Below, in pieces: positions 33,908 to 42,403 of a stretch of 64,000 nt of DNA. Numbering within the stretch: the stretch's first letter is position 1; each line of letters opens with the position of its first letter. This stretch comes from JBGSWL01 sp041752455 (lineage in GTDB: Bacteria; Pseudomonadota; Alphaproteobacteria; Rhizobiales; Rhizobiaceae): positions 24,070 to 88,069 of the forward strand of contig JBGSWL010000032.1 of NCBI GenBank assembly GCA_041752455.1, given 5' to 3'. A program made the position numbers and the translations under genes. The notes below the pieces were generated by a model, which saw nothing but the letters and a program-made list of their open reading frames with translations, had not been told where the DNA came from and searched no databases.

Positions 33908-35118
33908 CCGGCCTTTCGAAACAGCTTGCGACCGAAGTTCAGGAGACCTGGCGTCGGCGGTTGCTGGTCAATGGCGGCAACATCCGGCGAGATGATGCGG
34001 GTAAGGTCGCGCAGCACATTGGCATTGGCATCGATCTCCTGGATCGGGATGCCGCGGTCGACCGCTTCGCGCACAAGGCGGTAGTTGTTGGATACAAACC
34101 CGGCGAGGCTGTCGCCAAGCAGTTCTTCAACATCGTTGCGCGTCACGGCATCGTCGGGCTTCGGCGGTGCCGAGCGATTGATGATGACCTTGGGTTTGAC
34201 ATTGCCTTCCGTCTGCACCCGGATCGATTCAAGAAGGCGCTGCGTATGGCGAAGGCATGGCACCGTCAGTTCGGATGTCACGTAGACATGGTTGGAACCG
34301 CGCAGGACCGGCTCGGTCCACGGAAACCATGTGCGCGGCATGTCGATGACGACATTGTCGAAATAGGCAGCGACCAGATCGAGAATGCGCGTCACGACCG
34401 CTGCATCGAACGAGCGCTGCTCGGTCGGGATGTTGGGCGCAGCCAGCACGGAAAGGCCGCTCGGATGCTTGGAAAGCATCGCCTCGAGCAGTTGCCGGTC
34501 GAGGCGCTCGACCCGGTTTTCCACCTCGGCGATATCGAACGCCGGGCGGAGATCGAGATACTCGGCGCACGACCCGTACTGGAAGTTCAGGTCCACGACG
34601 CAGGTTGCCGTCGCGCTGCGCGCATTGGAGTGCAGGATGAAGGCGGTCTGCAGCGCAAGCACGGTGTTGCCGACGCCACCGGCAGCCGGCATGAACGCAT
34701 GGATCGTCGCCTCATCGGCGCCTTCGGCCACCGGCCCTTTGAGGGCACGAATGCAGGCGCGGACAAGATCAGCGGTCTTGACCGGCTTTGCCAGAAAATC
34801 GGCGACCTGCATCTGAACGAGAATGCGAACGACGGCGGCATCAAAGCTGCGCACCACCACGACGATCGGCGCGCGGTTGGCGACATCACGCTTCAACCGC
34901 TGCAGCGCTTCGAGAGCGGCAAGTCCGCCATCGTCGATGTCAACGATGAGAACGCCGGTCTCGTTGCTGGAAATCCCGCCTCGCAGATCCGTCACCGCCT
35001 GCTCGACCACATCAAGCTTGATGGCCTGTGAAGCGGAAAACGCCGTACGCGTCTCGGCAACAAACTGCCGGTCCGGCGAAACAAGCGTGATGCGCTGGTT
35101 GGTCTTTTCGTTCGACAT
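33904..35118 (-). CDS. cpaE: Pilus assembly protein CpaE/TadZ (atypical receiver plus MinD-like ATPase)
   Basis: The 404-residue protein has an N-terminal receiver-like domain (about 10-130, VLIVDIDDGG, DFLAKPV) followed by a MinD/ParA-like domain. The P-loop reads AAGGVGNTVLA, where typical MinD proteins have GGVGKT, so nucleotide binding may be altered. CpaE/TadZ places the pilus machine at the cell pole. It sits between the small lipoprotein gene and cpaF in the usual order. Length is normal. Confidence 0.92.
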   Translation of the reverse strand: MSNEKTNQRITLVSPDRQFVAETRTAFSASQAIKLDVVEQAVTDLRGGISSNETGVLIVDIDDGGLAALEALQRLKRDVANRAPIVVVVRSFDAAVVRILVQMQVADFLAKPVKTADLVRACIRALKGPVAEGADEATIHAFMPAAGGVGNTVLALQTAFILHSNARSATATCVVDLNFQYGSCAEYLDLRPAFDIAEVENRVERLDRQLLEAMLSKHPSGLSVLAAPNIPTEQRSFDAAVVTRILDLVAAYFDNVVIDMPRTWFPWTEPVLRGSNHVYVTSELTVPCLRHTQRLLESIRVQTEGNVKPKVIINRSAPPKPDDAVTRNDVEELLGDSLAGFVSNNYRLVREAVDRGIPIQEIDANANVLRDLTRIISPDVAAIDQQPPTPGLLNFGRKLFRKAG

Positions 35119-35145
35119 GCTGCCTGTCCCCTTGGCGCAGTTTTG

Positions 35146-35397
35146 TTATTGGCCGGTCACGATGCTTGTGCCGGCTGATCCTGTTGTCGTCTGGGCCGGA
35201 ACCGGGCGCTCTGCCGGCACGACGAGGTTGGTGTTCTGGACACCGACAGGCCACGGATCGATCACCTGCAGCGCCGTATTGTGGGCAATGGCGTCACCGG
35301 CATCGAGTGTCAGCCCTTCGACCCGGCGGTCGTCGGTCGAGGTGCAGCCGGCAAGAACAGAAGTGCAAAGCACGAAGGCAATCGTTGCACGCATCAT
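35146..35397 (-). CDS. Small lipoprotein in the CpaD position of the pilus operon
   Basis: The 83-residue product has a signal with lipobox VLAGC (cysteine 18), then a short polar region with IAHNTALQVIDPWPVG and a Pro/Thr-rich tail. It lies between cpaC and cpaE, where CpaD is usually encoded, and overlaps the cpaC stop (ATGA). It is far shorter than the CpaD proteins I know (about 200 residues or more). It may be a reduced CpaD-like or secretin-associated lipoprotein. The assignment rests on position and the lipobox. Confidence 0.7.
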   Translation of the reverse strand: MMRATIAFVLCTSVLAGCTSTDDRRVEGLTLDAGDAIAHNTALQVIDPWPVGVQNTNLVVPAERPVPAQTTTGSAGTSIVTGQ

Positions 35398-36758
35398 TGT
35401 ACTGCTCCCTGGATGTCGAGTGTGAAGATGTGGCCGCCTGCCGGCTTGGGGAACGAGGCGCCGGTCGCCGAAGTCTTCACTTCGTCCACGTTGAGCACCA
35501 CCGCCTCGGCATCGGTCGGCGCGCGGGTGCCATCGGCCGGTGTTGCCATCGGACGCGACGGATCGACCGGACGCACCAGATGCGGCGTCACGATCATCAC
35601 CAGATCGGTCTCGCGACGCTGGAATTTCTTCGACGAGAACAGCGATCCGACGACCGGCACACGCCCGACACCGGGTACGGAACCGATCGTGCGATCGTTT
35701 TCCGCCTGATAAAGGCCGGCGATCATGAAGCTCTGGCCAGATTTCAGATCGACCGAAGTTTTTGCACGGCGAACGAGGAAGACCGGGTACTGGAACGAAT
35801 AGGAACTGTCGATAGAGGACACTTCCGGCTCGATGGTCAGGCTGATCAAGCCATCCTTCAGCACCATCGGCGTGAATTCGAGGCCGACGCCGAACTTCTT
35901 GTAGTCGATCGTGACATTGCCATCGGCATCGGTGGCAACAATCGGAAACTCGCCGCCGGCCAGAAAGTTGGCGGTTTCGCCAGAACGGGTGACAAGGTTC
36001 GGTTCGGCCAGACGACGCGCAACGCCGCGGTCTTCCATCGCCTTGATTGCAAGATCGATATTGAACCCGCCCGTGATCAGGCTGCCGATGAAGTTGCCCG
36101 GATTGTATTCGAACGACACGCCGCCGGACTCCTCCGACGTCCGCTGACCGCCGATCTTGGCACCAAGCTCGGTGCCGGCATTGCGGTTGATTTCGACGAA
36201 GCGGACATTCAACTGGACCTGCTGCGACGAGGTCACATTGACCGAATTGAGGACATCTTCGTCGCCGGCAAAGCGCTTGGCGATCTGGTTTGCCATGTCG
36301 GCCGAAACCTTGTCCGGTGCATCGCCTGACAGGACGATCTGGCCATTGGTCGTGCGCACCTTGATGTCGGCGTCCGGAACATTCTCCCGGATGGCGGTCT
36401 TCAGGCGCGTCGTGTCGAGGCTGACTTCCAGATCGATCGAGCCGACAACCTTCTGGTTCTCGTCGAAGAATGCGATGCCGGTCGTGCCAGCCTTCTTGCC
36501 AAGAATGTAGAACGACTGGTCGGTCAGCGGCTGCACGGTTGCGATTTCAGGGTCACCGACAACGACTTCGAAATAGGCGCGATCGGTGCGAACCGTCAGC
36601 GGCTTGCCCTTCTCGGCGGTTACAAGCTGCGTGCGAAGCCCGGTGATCTTGATGACGCCCGGCTCAGCCTGTCCTGCCGGAACGGCACCCAGACCGGTCA
36701 TGGCGAGAACGGACAGCGCAACTGCCAGGCGCCGCATGGATTTGGCAATCGCGGACAT
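35394..36758 (-). CDS. cpaC: Flp pilus outer-membrane secretin CpaC/RcpA
   Basis: The 454-residue protein has a signal peptide (to about residue 30, GLGAVPAGQA), an N-terminal pilus-secretin domain (about 35-105) and a BON-type domain (about 110-180, IKVRTTNGQIVLSGDAP). A C-terminal secretin domain has VQLNVRFVEINRNAGTELGA, VPGVGRVPVVGSLFSSKKFQ and the final TDLVMIVTPHLVRP. It forms the outer-membrane pore for the Flp pilus. Its ATG shares one base with the cpaB stop (TGATG). Confidence 0.95.
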   Translation of the reverse strand: MSAIAKSMRRLAVALSVLAMTGLGAVPAGQAEPGVIKITGLRTQLVTAEKGKPLTVRTDRAYFEVVVGDPEIATVQPLTDQSFYILGKKAGTTGIAFFDENQKVVGSIDLEVSLDTTRLKTAIRENVPDADIKVRTTNGQIVLSGDAPDKVSADMANQIAKRFAGDEDVLNSVNVTSSQQVQLNVRFVEINRNAGTELGAKIGGQRTSEESGGVSFEYNPGNFIGSLITGGFNIDLAIKAMEDRGVARRLAEPNLVTRSGETANFLAGGEFPIVATDADGNVTIDYKKFGVGLEFTPMVLKDGLISLTIEPEVSSIDSSYSFQYPVFLVRRAKTSVDLKSGQSFMIAGLYQAENDRTIGSVPGVGRVPVVGSLFSSKKFQRRETDLVMIVTPHLVRPVDPSRPMATPADGTRAPTDAEAVVLNVDEVKTSATGASFPKPAGGHIFTLDIQGAVQ

Positions 36759-37702
36759 CAGCGTCCCCCCTCGGAGCGTACGGAAAATGTGTCGATCTTT
36801 TCGCCGTGGCGGACCGTGATTGTGCTCGAGGAGCGATCCTCCACAGGCACAACCGGTGCGACCGGCTCATAGGCGGACGTGGCGATCGGATCGACGGCCG
36901 GAACGCTGAACAGCTTCGGCATCGTGAAAGGCAGTTTTGCCACAGCGGGCTCGGCGGTTTCGCCGGCCTTGCGCAGATGCAGCGACAGGCTGCCGGCGTT
37001 TTCGGCTGCCGAAACCCGGCGCGCCGAGGCAGCATCGAGTTCCAACGTGACGACCCCTGCGAGCACCGGAGCCGTCTGGCTGTCGTCGGCAATCTGATCG
37101 ACTGTCAGGACGGTTGCGCCCTCGGCCACGATCACCGACTGGACGGATTCACCGCCTTCGGTGGTAAACCCTTCGTCCTCGGAGGCAGCGCTGCCCGAAC
37201 CGGAAAAACTGTCGGCGATCACGTCCATCTCACGCGTCAGCACGACGTCAACCCGGTCGCCCGGCACAACAAATCCGGCAACACCGGTGACCGAGTTGAC
37301 CGAAATGGACATGGCGCGAAAGCCGGGACGCAGCCGGTTGGACAGCGTCGCCTTGCCGTCGGGGCCGCTCACTTTGGCCGCAAGGATTGGCTCGTTGACC
37401 GTGATGGCCATCAGCGCAGAGCGTTCACCGGCGGCGAGAAAGTCTTCGATGGTCGAAAATGCCCCTTCGGGGACGGCATCTTTCGGCCACGGCATTTCAC
37501 GCAGGTTGGTCCGGCCAAGCTTCGTTCCGAATGTCACGGGTTCGGCTGCAACAACCAATGTGCCGAAATCGACCTGCTGTGATACAGGGACTTCGGTGAC
37601 AACGGTGCGCACATTGGCGCGCAACCAGTAGTCGGCTGCTGCCACCGAAAGACCTCCAAAGACGAGGGCAAGTGCGCCCATCGTTATCAATTTCTTGCTC
37701 AT
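36758..37702 (-). CDS. cpaB: Flp pilus assembly protein CpaB/RcpC
   Basis: The 314-residue periplasmic protein has an N-terminal membrane anchor (MSKKLITMGALALVFGGLSV), an SAF domain (TLVVAAEPVTFGTKLGRTNL, about 45-115) and the family signature GFVVPGDRVDVVLTREMD. I prefer the ATG at 37702, because an in-frame start at 37804 adds a basic stretch with no recognisable ribosome-binding site. It is the first gene of the visible pilus operon; pilin, prepilin peptidase and tadE/F/G genes are not in the window. Confidence 0.9.
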   Translation of the reverse strand: MSKKLITMGALALVFGGLSVAAADYWLRANVRTVVTEVPVSQQVDFGTLVVAAEPVTFGTKLGRTNLREMPWPKDAVPEGAFSTIEDFLAAGERSALMAITVNEPILAAKVSGPDGKATLSNRLRPGFRAMSISVNSVTGVAGFVVPGDRVDVVLTREMDVIADSFSGSGSAASEDEGFTTEGGESVQSVIVAEGATVLTVDQIADDSQTAPVLAGVVTLELDAASARRVSAAENAGSLSLHLRKAGETAEPAVAKLPFTMPKLFSVPAVDPIATSAYEPVAPVVPVEDRSSSTITVRHGEKIDTFSVRSEGGR

Positions 37703-37803
37703 TCCGCCCAGACCCCTGTCCTGCGTGACAGTGATCCGGGGCTTTCCGCCGCCCTTCTTGGTCACTGCACCACCGTAACGTGGACGAAAAAGGGTAAAGG
37801 ACA

Positions 37804-37819
37804 TGCGAATTGTGTGCCG
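37804..37819 (-). promoter_or_regulatory. Possible sigma54-type promoter upstream of cpaB
   Basis: On the minus strand CGGCAC, five bases (ACAAT), TCGCA has GG and GC 12 bases apart. It lies about 100 bases upstream of cpaB. The match is weaker than those in the polysaccharide cluster and could be chance. Confidence 0.35.
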
Positions 37820-37936
37820 AAAATGCCACCTAATGCGCGTCATGGTTACGTGATTGTTGCCGGCGGGTTGTGCCAATTAACGCCTGCTTCAAGGCCGTCT
37901 GCTAGATTTGGCCGACACCGGAGTGGCGACAAACTG

Positions 37937-39163
37937 ATGCAGCAGATGACGACAGCCCTGAAAAGCGGAAGCTGGATGACGCGGGAACGCATGGTCCATC
38001 ATCCGGCATTGTTTCTTGTGCTCAGTGCGCTGCTGACCGCTTATGTGCTCATTGCCAATGGCGGACTTCTGCCGCATGGCGAACCCTTCGGTTCCGACTT
38101 CATCTCGTTCTGGGTCGCGGCGCGCGAAGCAATCGCCGGGCGGGTGACGGTTCCTTATGAAGCTGAGACCTTCGCCGCAGCGCAGGATGCGCTCTTTCCG
38201 GCGAGCGCATACTATGCGTTCTTCTACCCGCCGCACTACCTCGCCTTGATGGCACCATTCGGCCTGCTGCCATTCTATCCGGCGCTGGCGCTCTGGATGA
38301 CAGCGAGCTTTGCAGCCGCCGCGACGGTTCTTGTCGCGATTGCAGGCCATTGGCGCACGACACTTCTGTTGGCCGCGGCCTTTCCGGCCGCATTCCTCAA
38401 CCTCGCCCATGGCCAGAACGCGTTTTTGCTCGCAGCGCTGTTCGGCGGCGCGCTTTTGGCCATGCAGAACCGTCACATGGTTCTTGCCGGCGTGCTGTTC
38501 GGCCTGATGACCATCAAACCTCAGTTCGGTCTTTTGATACCGCTGGCACTACTGGCCGGTGGCCACTGGCGCACGATTGTCGCAGCGACCGCGACAACGG
38601 TCTTCGTCGCGCTTTTCTCGGTCGTTGTCCTGGGCCTTGCCCCTTGGCATGCTTTCCTTGCCCAAAGCGGCGATGCGGTAACGACGCTGCAACAGGGCTT
38701 TGTCGCCCATGAGAAGATGATCTCGGTCTACGCGATGTTGCGCATTTTCGGGCTCGGACATGCCGGTGCGATGGGTCTTCAGCTTGTCGTGTCGATCGCG
38801 GCAGCGATCACCATCGCCATCGCCTGGCGCAAGGGTTCTGGCGCCACGGATCAGACCCGCGCCGCGCTTCTGATCGTCGGCTCGGTCGTCGCAACGCCGT
38901 TTGCGCTCAATTACGATCTGTTTCTGTTTGCGCCTGCCGCCGCATTTCTGGTGTCGCGTGGCATGAAAGACGGGTTCTGCGACTGGGAGAAAACTGCGCT
39001 CGGCGCCGTGTTTTTCCTGCCGGTCCTCTTTTTGATCCTGGCACCGATCGGACTGCCGTCAGTGCAACCGTTCCTGTTGGCGTTTCTTGGCGTTCTTGTC
39101 CGTCGTGTCTGGATCGAGGCGGGGCAACACGGCGAGATCCCCGCACAGCTGGCCGCACATTGA
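37937..39163 (+). CDS. GT87/DUF2029-type membrane glycosyltransferase
   Basis: The 408-residue protein has about ten hydrophobic helices. An early acidic loop, FGSDFISFWVAAREAIAG, and FFYPPHYLALMAPFGLLPFY are the pattern of the DUF2029 (GT87) family of polyprenol-phosphate-sugar-dependent transferases. MTIKPQFGLLIPLALLAGGH in mid-protein is also typical. It is divergent from the pilus operon and stands alone. It probably adds a sugar to an envelope glycan or glycoprotein; the acceptor is unknown. The ATG at 37937 is chosen as the first that leaves room for the promoter region. Confidence 0.82.
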   Translation: MQQMTTALKSGSWMTRERMVHHPALFLVLSALLTAYVLIANGGLLPHGEPFGSDFISFWVAAREAIAGRVTVPYEAETFAAAQDALFPASAYYAFFYPPHYLALMAPFGLLPFYPALALWMTASFAAAATVLVAIAGHWRTTLLLAAAFPAAFLNLAHGQNAFLLAALFGGALLAMQNRHMVLAGVLFGLMTIKPQFGLLIPLALLAGGHWRTIVAATATTVFVALFSVVVLGLAPWHAFLAQSGDAVTTLQQGFVAHEKMISVYAMLRIFGLGHAGAMGLQLVVSIAAAITIAIAWRKGSGATDQTRAALLIVGSVVATPFALNYDLFLFAPAAAFLVSRGMKDGFCDWEKTALGAVFFLPVLFLILAPIGLPSVQPFLLAFLGVLVRRVWIEAGQHGEIPAQLAAH

Positions 39164-39177
39164 CCCTTCGGCACAGC

Positions 39178-39208
39178 CAAAAAGAAGAAGGGCGCCGAAG
39201 CGCCCTTC
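39178..39208 (-). terminator. Rho-independent terminator of the BMP operon
   Basis: Arms GAAGGGCGC (39187-39195) and GCGCCCTTC (39200-39208) form a nine-pair stem. On the minus strand the loop is TTCG and it is followed by TTCTTTTTGG, a U-rich run. It lies 22 bases beyond the binding protein stop. Confidence 0.85.
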
Positions 39209-39230
39209 CCCATGACATCCGGTGGGACGC

Positions 39231-40301
39231 TTACTGCGGCAGCGTGTCGTCCACGCCTTCAACGTAGAAGTTCATGCCGAGCAGCGTGCCGATATCGGCT
39301 TTCTCGCCAGCCGCAAGCCACGGCGTGCCATCCTGCCTGTTGATCGGACCGGTGAACGGGTCAAGACGGCCGATCGTGATCGCATATTCGATAGCCTTGG
39401 CTTCGGCGGCCACTTCGTACGGCATGTTCCAGTACGGAGCCATCGCCACATGGCCTTCGCCCATGCCGGCCCAGATGTCGACCTGCTCCCAGGTTCCGTC
39501 GAGAACGGCCTGGACCCGGTCAACGTAGTAAGGACCCCAGTCGTCGACGATCGAGGTCAACTGCGTCGTCTTGCCGAATGCATACATGTCGGAAGCCTGA
39601 CCGAACGCCTTGATGCCGCGCTCTTCGGCCACCTGCATCGGCGCCGTCGAATCCGTGTGCTGCGTGATGATGTCGACGCCCTGGTCGATCAGCGTCTTGG
39701 CGGCATCGGCTTCCTTGCCCGGATCGAACCAGGAATTGACCCACACGACCTTGACCTTGAACTCCGGATTGACCGAGCGCGCGCCGAGGAGGAACGAGTT
39801 GATCCCCATCACCACTTCCGGGATCGGGAATGAGCCGAGATAGCCGGCAACGCCCGCGGTCGACATGCGGGCGGCGATCACGCCCTGCACATAGCGGCCT
39901 TCGTGGAACTTCGAGTTGTAGGTGGCGACATTCGGGGTTTCGCGCTTGTAGCCGGTCGCATGTTCGAACTTCACGTCCGGAAAGCTAGCAGCAACCTTGT
40001 TGGTTGCGTCCATGTAGCCGAATGACGTCGTGAAGATGATGTTGCAGCCCGAACGCGCAAAGCGCTCGATGGCACGCTCCGCATCGGCGCCTTCAGGAAC
40101 GCTTTCCAGATAGGCGGTCTCGACGCGGTCGCCGAAGGCCTTTTCAACCGCCAGCAGACCCTGATGATGCTGGTAGGACCAGCCGAAATCGCCGATCGGA
40201 CCGACATAGATGAAGCAGGCCTTGACGTCTGCCGCCTGTGCCGAACCTGCAATCACAAGTGATGCGGCGCCTGCAAGCAGCAGGCTCATCGCTTTTTTCA
40301 T
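39231..40301 (-). CDS. BMP-family ABC transporter substrate-binding protein
   Basis: The 356-residue periplasmic protein has a signal peptide ending GSAQAA before DVKACFIY. It has the BMP/PnrA fold marks: VGPIGDFGWSYQHHQGLLAV, IIFTTSFGYMDA, YKRETPNVATYNSKFHEGRY and TQHTDSTAPMQVAEERGIKA. Family members bind nucleosides or purines. It is the last gene of the importer operon, 84 bases after the second permease. The mature N-terminus has no lipobox, so it is soluble rather than a lipoprotein. Ligand assignment to a nucleoside or purine is by family only. Confidence 0.92.
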   Translation of the reverse strand: MKKAMSLLLAGAASLVIAGSAQAADVKACFIYVGPIGDFGWSYQHHQGLLAVEKAFGDRVETAYLESVPEGADAERAIERFARSGCNIIFTTSFGYMDATNKVAASFPDVKFEHATGYKRETPNVATYNSKFHEGRYVQGVIAARMSTAGVAGYLGSFPIPEVVMGINSFLLGARSVNPEFKVKVVWVNSWFDPGKEADAAKTLIDQGVDIITQHTDSTAPMQVAEERGIKAFGQASDMYAFGKTTQLTSIVDDWGPYYVDRVQAVLDGTWEQVDIWAGMGEGHVAMAPYWNMPYEVAAEAKAIEYAITIGRLDPFTGPINRQDGTPWLAAGEKADIGTLLGMNFYVEGVDDTLPQ

Positions 40302-40385
40302 TGGTTTTCTTCCTTGTTCCTTGGTTTTCTTGTTGGTCGTCGCGTCTGTTCTGCCCGCCTTTTCGGCAGCGTTCCCGTCTTCTGA

Positions 40386-41312
40386 TCAGCGATCCGGCAC
40401 GAACGGTTTTCCCAATGATGCCGGAGTGTTGCGCATCGTCATCCGTCTGTTGGCGGAAATCAAGACAAGCACGATGATCGTCGCCAGATAAGGCAGCGCC
40501 GACAGGAACTGTGACGGGATGGCAATGCCGAGCGCTTGGGCGTGAAACTGCGCAATCGTCACCGCGCCGAACAGATAGGCCCCGATGATGACGCGGAACG
40601 GCAGCCACGAGGCAAAGACCACGAGCGCCAGCGCGATCCAGCCGCGCCCGGCCGTCATGTCCTCTGTCCATTGCGGCGTATAGACCAGCGACAGATGCGC
40701 ACCGGCAAGACCTGCACAGGCGCCGCCGAACATCACCGCCAGATACCGCACCTTCAGCACATTGATGCCGAGCGCATGGGCCGAGGCATGGTTGTCACCG
40801 ACCGCGCGCAGGGTCAGCCCGGCGCGCGAGCGGAAGATGAACCACCAGATGCCGACGGCAAGCAGCAGCGAGAGGTAGAAGACCGGATCCTGATTGAACA
40901 GAACCTTGCCGACAAACGGCAGGTCGGAAAGGACGGGTATCGAAATTGCCTCCAGCTTCACGCCCGGCAGGCCGATGAAGTTTTCGCCGATCATGCCGGA
41001 TACGCCAAGGCCGAGCAGCGTCAGCGACAGGCCGGTTGCCACCTGATTGGCCGCAAGGCTGAGCGCAAGAACCCCGAACAGCAGCGAAAACAGCGCGCCG
41101 ACGATCACCGCCGCGAGCACGCCGAGCCAAGGCGACCCGGTCAACTGCGCGACAGCAAAACCGGTCACCGCCCCCATGATCATCATGCCCTCGACGCCAA
41201 GGTTGAGGACGCCGGAACGCTCGACGACCAATTCGCCGAGCGCTGCAATCAGCAGCGGCGTTGCGGCCGTTGCAATCGTCAGCAGGATGGCCTGCGCCAT
41301 GTCCGGGCTCAT
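40386..41312 (-). CDS. ABC transporter permease (branched-type, NupQ/YufQ-like)
   Basis: The 308-residue protein has eight or more helices and the LVVERSGVLNLGVEGMMIMG segment typical of permeases that pair with BMP-family binding proteins. Later it has FRSRAGLTLRAVGDNHASAH and WIALALVVFASWLPFRVI. Its ATG overlaps the upstream permease stop (ATGA). It should form the inner-membrane channel together with the 364-residue permease. Confidence 0.92.
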   Translation of the reverse strand: MSPDMAQAILLTIATAATPLLIAALGELVVERSGVLNLGVEGMMIMGAVTGFAVAQLTGSPWLGVLAAVIVGALFSLLFGVLALSLAANQVATGLSLTLLGLGVSGMIGENFIGLPGVKLEAISIPVLSDLPFVGKVLFNQDPVFYLSLLLAVGIWWFIFRSRAGLTLRAVGDNHASAHALGINVLKVRYLAVMFGGACAGLAGAHLSLVYTPQWTEDMTAGRGWIALALVVFASWLPFRVIIGAYLFGAVTIAQFHAQALGIAIPSQFLSALPYLATIIVLVLISANRRMTMRNTPASLGKPFVPDR

Positions 41313-42403
41313 CGCGCGCCTCCGTTTGTAAGAGCGCCCGTGCGCACGATCGCGATTTTGTAGCGGATCAGCGTATCGCTCGCCAGAACAGCAAACAGCA
41401 GCAGGCCCTGGAATACCGCCGCCACCTTGTCGGAAATGCCGAGCGAAATCTGTGCCGCCTCGCCGCCCAGATAGGACAGAGCCAGGAACAGCCCGGCGAT
41501 CACGATGCCGATGGGGTTAAGCCTCCCGAGAAACGCGACGATGATCGCGGTAAAGCCGTAGCCCGGCGAAATCGACGGCGTCAGCCGGCCGATGGCACCG
41601 GAGACTTCCGAAATACCGGCAAGTCCTGCCAAGGCGCCAGACAGGAGAAATGCTGCAAAAATCATCCGCCGCGCGGAAAACCCGGCAAAACGGCCGGCGC
41701 GCGGACTTTCGCCCAGCACCCGGATCTCGAACCCGTGGATGGTTTTGGAAAGCACGAACCAGATGACGGCGGCGGCAATCAGCGCAAACAGGAACCCGTA
41801 ATGGGCGCGCCCGGAGGCGCTCCAGATTTCCGGCAGGATCGCATCTGCATGGAAAGTGCGGGTTTCCGGAAAGTTGAAGCCTTCCGGGTTGCGCCACGGC
41901 CCGCGCACCAGCCAATCGAGGAACAGTTGCGCCACATAGACCAGCATCAGCGAGGACAGGATTTCGTTGGTGTTGAATCGCGCCTTCAGCAGCGCCGGAA
42001 TGGTCGCAAAGGCTGCGCCACCAATCATGCCCATCACCAGCATGGCCGGCAGCACCAGCGGCCCGGTGATCTGCGGGAAAAGCACCGGCAGGATCGACCC
42101 GGCAACAGCGCCCATCACGAACTGGCCCTCGGCGCCGATGTTCCAGTTGTTGGAGAGGTAGCAGACCGAAAGGCCGACCGCGATCAGGATCAGCGGCGCG
42201 GCTTTGACGAGCAACTCATGCACCGACCAAAGTTCGGTCACCGGCTCGATGAAATAGGCGTAAAGGGCTGCCAGCGGTGGTTTGCCGAGCAGCGCGAACA
42301 TGATCGCGCCGACAACAATGGTGATCGCCAGCGCGATGAATGGCGAGGCGATGGCAAAGAACTGCGAATGCTGGCGCCTGCGGCTGACCTCGATGCGGAT
42401 CAT
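41309..42403 (-). CDS. ABC transporter permease (branched-type, NupP/YufP-like)
   Basis: The 364-residue protein has about ten helices with the family motifs VCYLSNNWNIGAEGQFVMGA and GYGFTAIIVAFLGRLNPIG. It pairs with the following permease, with four-base overlaps (ATGA) on both sides, so the ATPase and two permeases are translationally coupled. Together with the BMP protein it should import nucleosides or purine-like compounds. Confidence 0.92.
   Translation of the reverse strand: MIRIEVSRRRQHSQFFAIASPFIALAITIVVGAIMFALLGKPPLAALYAYFIEPVTELWSVHELLVKAAPLILIAVGLSVCYLSNNWNIGAEGQFVMGAVAGSILPVLFPQITGPLVLPAMLVMGMIGGAAFATIPALLKARFNTNEILSSLMLVYVAQLFLDWLVRGPWRNPEGFNFPETRTFHADAILPEIWSASGRAHYGFLFALIAAAVIWFVLSKTIHGFEIRVLGESPRAGRFAGFSARRMIFAAFLLSGALAGLAGISEVSGAIGRLTPSISPGYGFTAIIVAFLGRLNPIGIVIAGLFLALSYLGGEAAQISLGISDKVAAVFQGLLLFAVLASDTLIRYKIAIVRTGALTNGGAR

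Noticed and set aside
31757..34084. Long plus-strand open frame of 775 codons across the pilus genes
   Set aside because: It lies opposite cpaF and tadB, which have clear motifs. Its translation is rich in His, Arg and Asp with no domain, as usual for the antisense of GC-rich genes.
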